This document shows positions 59,800-64,000 of a stretch of 64,000 nt of DNA, in pieces. The notes under the pieces are model-generated. The model saw nothing but the letters and a program-made list of their open reading frames with translations, was not told the origin of the DNA and ran no database searches. Location of the stretch: positions 156,039 to 220,038 of the forward strand of contig DOPM01000019.1 of the NCBI GenBank assembly GCA_003513495.1. The letters are read 5' to 3'. The position numbers and the translations under genes were made by a program. Each line of letters opens with the position of its first letter. The first letter of the stretch is position 1. Source of the DNA: Desulfosporosinus sp. Its GTDB lineage: Bacteria; Bacillota; Desulfitobacteriia; Desulfitobacteriales; Desulfitobacteriaceae.

Positions 59800-61281
59800 T
59801 TAGGACTTCGTAACGATCACTGTATAAGTTTCAGTTTCTTCTCCACTCGTTACGTTGATCGTTAAGGTATTTTCTCCGGTTGCCCATGTTGCAGCAGCTC
59901 CATTGGCTACCGGAGTTTCACCGTTTAAGATCTCGACTGTTGCTTCACCATCTTTTGCTAGCGCAGTGATGGTATTGGTTGCGTTAGTAGTTGCTGCAGT
60001 GTAAACAAAGACGGACTTGTTAAATGCTGGAGACAAGGTTAAGGACCCAATGGCTAAGCTTGCCAGTCTAGCATCAGATACTTGATAAATAGGAATTGGT
60101 GCGCTCTCAAGGTTAGCAACTTGAACTTTCCAAGGCGTCGGCTTGAGGTTGGAAATGTCGAGCCGCTTAAAGGATGTATTATCCAACGGACGACCTTCGC
60201 CATAGAGTTTAGTCAGGTACATACGCTCATCTTCAAGGAAACGATACTCATCGGAGTATTCAACTTTTCCACCCTTGCCGGTACCAAGACCCATGAAGTA
60301 CCGGTTTCCAAGGCCAATGACTGCTTCACCTTGCGGAACATAGGCCGATTGAATCAGTCGAGTTGGGAACGGGAAGATATCGTTGCTGTAGCTCCCGTTC
60401 GTCTGCCGGAAAGTTGTAGCCGGGAAGATTTTGCTGAAATAATCGGATGGGCTGACAATCAGTAGTACTTCACGGACAATCCTCTGAAGTCCGGTTGGGG
60501 CAACTGTAAGGTCTGCAATTAGTTCCCCGTATGATTCCGGAGTAATCTCATTGATTACAACCAAGGGCTGAAGGCCATATCCATCAGTAGGATCTAGGGC
60601 AGAGTTTGGATTTCTTCTCATGCCAACTGGAGAATCAATGCCGGGACCATCGATGATCCCATATTCTAGTCCGTTAAAAATAGCCTCAGATAAATGTGCC
60701 CGTACATATCGGTCGATCCATACAGGGCCAAGGTCCAACATAGCCTTTGCTATAGGGAGGAAGGCCGATAATTTTTTCTTGTCCAAGGGGATGCTTATGA
60801 ATCCTGCAGAAAGCTCTTTGATAATCTCGTCGGTGAGTTTGCCCCAGGTCCCCATTTGCCTACCATCCAAGGCGCTAACCAGAATTTCAGTAAGGATCCC
60901 TGTTGGCTGAAAGGTGATTGCATCGAGTAACGGATGCGCCTCTGCAATATCCTCAAACACTGTTTCAATGACAGTTTCAGGCAAGACTACATCAATCTCT
61001 GTCAATGCCTGTTTTGGATTCGAACTCTTCATTGCTTCAATCAACTTTTGGTAGTATTCGGTTTCAGTGCTAGTCAGCGCTCTCACACCACGACCTGCAA
61101 GCACATGACTGTCTGCTGCATGGACGAGACCTTTTGCCTCGGCTAAAACTGCCTCTTGCAGTAGTTCCGAAAACTCATTGAAGGCTAGTGCAAACGCTTC
61201 TTCATTGCCATCTTTTACGGCTTGGTTAATTTTCTGGAGGATTTCCATTTTCTTTTGATTTAAAATATCTAAGTTTTTCAA
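59800..61281 (-). CDS. HK97-fold major capsid protein with C-terminal cadherin-like domain
   Basis: 493 residues. N-terminal coiled coil (1-65) as a delta/scaffold-like domain, HK97 core from about 85 to 405 (GILTEILVSALDGRQMGTWG, RTFRQTNGSYSN without the R, RLIQSAYVPQGEAVIG). An extra domain from about 410 to 493 has the CADHERIN-like beta-sandwich pattern (LTLSPAFNKSVFVYT, GATVEI-like, ATGENTLTINVTSG, ETETYTVIV). It should protrude from the capsid and bind something. Confidence 0.9.
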   Translation of the reverse strand: MKNLDILNQKKMEILQKINQAVKDGNEEAFALAFNEFSELLQEAVLAEAKGLVHAADSHVLAGRGVRALTSTETEYYQKLIEAMKSSNPKQALTEIDVVLPETVIETVFEDIAEAHPLLDAITFQPTGILTEILVSALDGRQMGTWGKLTDEIIKELSAGFISIPLDKKKLSAFLPIAKAMLDLGPVWIDRYVRAHLSEAIFNGLEYGIIDGPGIDSPVGMRRNPNSALDPTDGYGLQPLVVINEITPESYGELIADLTVAPTGLQRIVREVLLIVSPSDYFSKIFPATTFRQTNGSYSNDIFPFPTRLIQSAYVPQGEAVIGLGNRYFMGLGTGKGGKVEYSDEYRFLEDERMYLTKLYGEGRPLDNTSFKRLDISNLKPTPWKVQVANLESAPIPIYQVSDARLASLAIGSLTLSPAFNKSVFVYTAATTNATNTITALAKDGEATVEILNGETPVANGAAATWATGENTLTINVTSGEETETYTVIVTKS

Positions 61282-61309
61282 TTTTCTTCGCTCCTTTTTC
61301 GCATAAAAA

Positions 61310-62104
61310 TTAGCGGAACAATGCCGCCATAAACTTCATAGTTTTATTTTCTTGTGGTTCGGGTTCGGGTTCTGGATCAGGTACCGGAGGTTCTGGCGCT
61401 AGCGCCGGTGGCTCTGGATTAGGAGAAGCTGACTGTAGAAGGTCTGGGTCATTTTTTTCTTCCGGCTTAGGCTTGGTCGGAATGCTTTTTTGGCCTTGTT
61501 CTTTTCCAATAATCTTAGCAAACAAAGCTTTGCGAACGCTCTGGCTGGCCTTATTGCTTGAATTATCATTAACAATGGATGTTGCAAAGCCCATTTCAAG
61601 CGCCTGCTGTGGCAATATCCATGTCTCATTGTCGATCATTTCCTTTAATTCATCCTCAGAAATATTAACAATGGACATAAAGGCGTTTATGCTGGCTTGC
61701 GTAATTGTTTCAAGGTCGTCTGCTTGCTTGCGTAAATCATTTGCATTTCCAGAAACATAAGATAACCACACGTTATGCACTAATAACAGCGAAGCAATGG
61801 ACATAATCCTTTCATCACCAGCCGCGAAGGGTAACACAGCAGCCGAGCATATAAAGCCATCACCATGAGTCCTTACTTTGGCTTTGTGGCGTTTTAATGC
61901 TGTGAAAATAGCCAATCCTTCAGCAACCTCACCACCATAAGAGTTGATATAAACGTTGATAACATTGACCTCAAGCCCTTCGATTTCCCTGGCCAATGTA
62001 TAACTGGATACGTCACTCTCGAGCCATTCCCAAGATGTTATGTCCCCATAAATATAGATGTTCGCTTCATTGTTTTCTGTCACGAGCGAATAGTATTTCT
62101 TCAA
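61310..62104 (-). CDS. ClpP-type head maturation protease
   Basis: 264 residues. ClpP fold: VYINSYGGEVAEGLAIFTAL, catalytic Ser in GFICSAAVLPFAAGDE and His in LLLVHNVWL, followed by NETWILPQQALEMGFAT. A disordered Pro/Glu-rich tail from about 205 (PEPPALAPEPPVPDPEP) ends in MKFMAALFR. It cuts capsid scaffolding. Overlaps the preceding gene by 4 nt. Confidence 0.9.
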   Translation of the reverse strand: MKKYYSLVTENNEANIYIYGDITSWEWLESDVSSYTLAREIEGLEVNVINVYINSYGGEVAEGLAIFTALKRHKAKVRTHGDGFICSAAVLPFAAGDERIMSIASLLLVHNVWLSYVSGNANDLRKQADDLETITQASINAFMSIVNISEDELKEMIDNETWILPQQALEMGFATSIVNDNSSNKASQSVRKALFAKIIGKEQGQKSIPTKPKPEEKNDPDLLQSASPNPEPPALAPEPPVPDPEPEPEPQENKTMKFMAALFR

Positions 62105-62277
62105 GATTCTTCACCTCCTCCCGCCGGTCGACCATCTATGTGCATGACAAAATTACCGCCGCATTCGCACATTTTGTTGCAGTCGTAACCGCTCCAATTT
62201 TCGGTACTCTGTTCATTGTTTTTTGCCTGGTCTTTCCCGCAGTTCTTACACTTAAACTCAATCTTAGCTCTTTTCAG
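62101..62277 (-). CDS. Small zinc-ribbon protein
   Basis: 58 residues from CTG at 62277, with AGGGAGG eight bases upstream; no ATG, GTG or TTG fits so well (TTG at 62316 has no such site). Cys pairs in FKCKNCGKD and KMCECGG suggest a zinc knuckle as in Com-type regulators. It overlaps the portal 3' end by 14 nt. Start uncertain. Confidence 0.6.
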   Translation of the reverse strand: MKRAKIEFKCKNCGKDQAKNNEQSTENWSGYDCNKMCECGGNFVMHIDGRPAGGGEES

Positions 62278-63448
62278 TTTTACCGCCTCCCTCCAATGCT
62301 GCCAATAGATCAGCAACCGTCGAATAATTCTTGGTCATGAAATGTTGCCAGGCCCACGCCTCGTCGATAACTGAATCGCCGCAAGCTTTGCGAATATCAT
62401 TAATGCAGTAAGCACCTGAACCAATAATCTTATCGATGGCATTTGCCACGCTGAGCAAATCAATATGCTTAATCGCTTTTGTATCAATCTGCAGATAAGT
62501 TCCCTTTAGATATTCCGTTCTCCCAACACGCTTCCGGATAATTTCTTCGGAGAACATATCGGTCAAAGGATCAATACCGAAAGTCAACAACTGATCTACC
62601 GCATCCGATGTCCCTTGAATATCTCCTCGAAGTAATGCCGGAGGAATGTTAAACCCCTTAGCCGTGAAGTCAAATATGTCATTAATCATAGCTCTAATAT
62701 CTCTGGTACCCTCACTCGAATAAGTTTTCGATGTGAGCTCAGTAAACTTCTGGCCCTTTCCAAGAGGGATAACACCATTGTCCGCTTCTAGCCATGCTTT
62801 AAATTTTTCATTTACGAGACTATTGAAGAGCTTTCGTTCCTCTGTGCCATTAACCGGTAGAGTTTCGTATTCAAATTTCCCCTTTGTGCCTCGTGATTTT
62901 TGATAGTACTTCATGGAGTAAGCTATCAGTTTTGAATAACTCTGATAAAGCCCATTAATTACTCGCCGCATGTCCTGGCTTGAGAGCTGCCAATATAAGA
63001 CTTCGCTCTGGTTAAAGGATCGTTTAAATGTAAAATCACCGACAGTCACGCCGGTGAATACATCATCAAATAACGCATAGGGAGTTCTAATAAAACTGTC
63101 AGCAACGAGCAATTGTTCATTGTGTCCGATAATCAGACATTCGTTATTCCGGTAGAGCTGAGAAATCCACTTATGGATAAATCCACTGGAGTTCTGATTC
63201 TTATTCGGTTCAATATTCCATAGGTAATATTCATTCCCCTTAGTCTCCTTCCCGTTCAAAAACGTCTTAAACTCGCACTTACTTACTGCGTTGGCAATGA
63301 TATTGACTGCACTCCAAAAGGCCAGCTCACGAATATAAATATCTGCCATCAAGCCTGAGTATTCATCCAGGGCACCTGTCACATCGGTACCGCTCAGCAA
63401 TACGGCCTGTCCGCCAAGTCTGTCTCTAATCCAAGTTATTAATCCCAA
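62264..63448 (-). CDS. Portal protein
   Basis: 394 residues with phage_portal pattern: WSAVNIIANAVSKCEF, YWQLSSQDMRRVINGLYQSY, AMINDIFDFTAKGFNIPPALLRGD and QLLTFGIDPLTDMFSEEII separately. It forms the dodecameric channel for DNA. Confidence 0.92.
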   Translation of the reverse strand: MGLITWIRDRLGGQAVLLSGTDVTGALDEYSGLMADIYIRELAFWSAVNIIANAVSKCEFKTFLNGKETKGNEYYLWNIEPNKNQNSSGFIHKWISQLYRNNECLIIGHNEQLLVADSFIRTPYALFDDVFTGVTVGDFTFKRSFNQSEVLYWQLSSQDMRRVINGLYQSYSKLIAYSMKYYQKSRGTKGKFEYETLPVNGTEERKLFNSLVNEKFKAWLEADNGVIPLGKGQKFTELTSKTYSSEGTRDIRAMINDIFDFTAKGFNIPPALLRGDIQGTSDAVDQLLTFGIDPLTDMFSEEIIRKRVGRTEYLKGTYLQIDTKAIKHIDLLSVANAIDKIIGSGAYCINDIRKACGDSVIDEAWAWQHFMTKNYSTVADLLAALEGGGKTEKS

Positions 63449-63460
63449 ATTTTCACCTCC

Positions 63461-64000
63461 TTAGCAGACGATCACCGGTAGATCATCATAGGTACTATCT
63501 CCATCGCTTAGTTCACCCTCGATGGTCATTGCAGCCACCAAGGCCATGAATGGATCAGTCTTTCTGCTTTTGGCTTCGATCTTGGCATAGTAATAGTTGC
63601 CCGTGTCTTCGCCTTCTTTTCTGCCAGACCTAACTTTCTTTGTGTTATTAACGGCCCATCTCATGAGAGGGTTATCTCCCCAAGCAAATTTGTGATTGAT
63701 AAAGCAACTTTTTATGACAGGTTCGACAATCATCACATCAGATGGTCTAACTAACTTAACATTTTTGTTATCTTTGTAATCGAACCCAATAGTTTTAAGA
63801 GATTTTTTCACGAGAGCGTATCTGAAATTATCCAATGCGAGTTTCGCCAGATTATGTTCGACAGCCTTGTCAGCTATCCAGCTAGTAATTAAATCCGGAC
63901 TAATCTCTGCATCATCAACAAATGTTAGCAAGCCCTGCTTTTCCCATTCCCTCAGAGGAGCCTTAATTCTCGGAAGATCCAAAGACTGTGTGCATACCCA
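63461..64000 (-). CDS. Terminase large subunit, C-terminal part (continues outside window)
   Basis: Open to the window edge; 179 codons are visible, so a TTG at 63982 is internal. Nuclease-domain motifs: TSWIADKAVEHNLAKLALDNFRY in two pieces, a MIVEPVIKSCF segment, and RKTDPFMALVAAMTIEG with the catalytic Asp near the end. It packages DNA into the prohead. Confidence 0.9.
   Translation of the reverse strand, partial: WVCTQSLDLPRIKAPLREWEKQGLLTFVDDAEISPDLITSWIADKAVEHNLAKLALDNFRYALVKKSLKTIGFDYKDNKNVKLVRPSDVMIVEPVIKSCFINHKFAWGDNPLMRWAVNNTKKVRSGRKEGEDTGNYYYAKIEAKSRKTDPFMALVAAMTIEGELSDGDSTYDDLPVIVC

Larger units (their letters stand above)
33258..64000. mobile_element. Integrated element: siphovirus-like prophage with plasmid-like module (right end outside window)
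   Basis: From the tRNA 3' end onward all recognisable genes are phage, plasmid or regulator type, whereas the other side is housekeeping DNA. Arm-site-like tandem repeats touch the tRNA. Genes run rightward from 34.5 to 39.2 kb and leftward from 64.0 to 40.1 kb, converging on a debris region. No integrase is in the window, so the far end must lie beyond 64000. It could be one phage or a phage inserted next to an older element; the sequence alone does not decide. Confidence 0.8.

Noticed and set aside
1..64000. CRISPR arrays and insertion sequences
   Set aside because: No regularly spaced repeats or transposase frames were seen.
33258..64000. A second copy of the tRNA 3' end as attachment site
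   Set aside because: I did not find it by eye inside the window; it should lie beyond the right edge.

Overview
The window looks like chromosome of an anaerobic, acetogen-type Peptococcaceae Firmicute (Desulfosporosinus or Desulfitobacterium-like). The reasons are a complete carbonyl-branch Wood-Ljungdahl cluster in the order cooC-acsA-acsB-acsC-acsV-acsF-acsD-acsE, a FixABC electron-transfer flavoprotein operon, Gram-positive replication genes (DnaI and DnaD types), a DegS/DegU-type two-component pair, strong Gram-positive ribosome binding sites and moderate-to-low GC. The genus is inferred from gene content and order; no database search was possible.

Host part (1-33257). fixC (cut by the window edge), fixB and fixA form a leftward operon that should move electrons between a dehydrogenase, ferredoxin and quinone. 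After it come thioredoxin reductase, a UPF0182 membrane protein (the first rightward gene), envelope or secreted proteins of unknown role, an OsmC-like protein, a PHP phosphoesterase, the helicase loader dnaI with a DnaD-domain protein, an HD-domain hydrolase, a beta-CASP metallo-beta-lactamase nuclease and degU/degS. From 20.4 to 31.6 kb lies the acs operon: CO dehydrogenase/acetyl-CoA synthase, both corrinoid protein subunits, the methyltransferase, the reductive activator of the corrinoid protein and two CooC-type nickel-insertion ATPases. DegV and a tRNA-Pro(CGG) with a near-perfect promoter close this part.

Mobile part (33258-64000). Immediately behind the tRNA 3' end are two perfect tandem copies of an 11-bp sequence, typical of integrase arm sites, and everything after that looks phage-like or plasmid-like. 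33.3-35.0 kb holds four small Cro/C1-type regulators around a divergent control region. 35.1-39.2 kb is a rightward module: a small RHH-like protein, an FtsK/SpoIIIE-type translocase, a replication-relaxation-like protein, a two-TM protein, a membrane-anchored M23 peptidase, a coiled-coil membrane protein and a 62-residue membrane protein with an apparent ATA start. 39.2-41.0 kb is mostly gene debris and terminators. 41.0-43.0 kb is an AT-rich leftward three-gene ParA cassette bracketed by a 26-nt direct repeat. 43.1-64.0 kb is a leftward siphovirus late operon in canonical order: terminase, portal, ClpP-type protease, HK97 capsid, connectors, tail tube, tail chaperone with a -1 frameshift site, tape measure, Dit, Tal, receptor-binding protein, holin, amidase, second holin-like protein. 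The integrase and the far end of the element are not in the window.

Most interesting for follow-up: the ParA cassette in the cargo position of the prophage, the FtsK/Replic_Relax/M23 module with a nearby 16-bp palindrome, and the frameshift in the tail chaperone. None of these has a demonstrated function from sequence alone.
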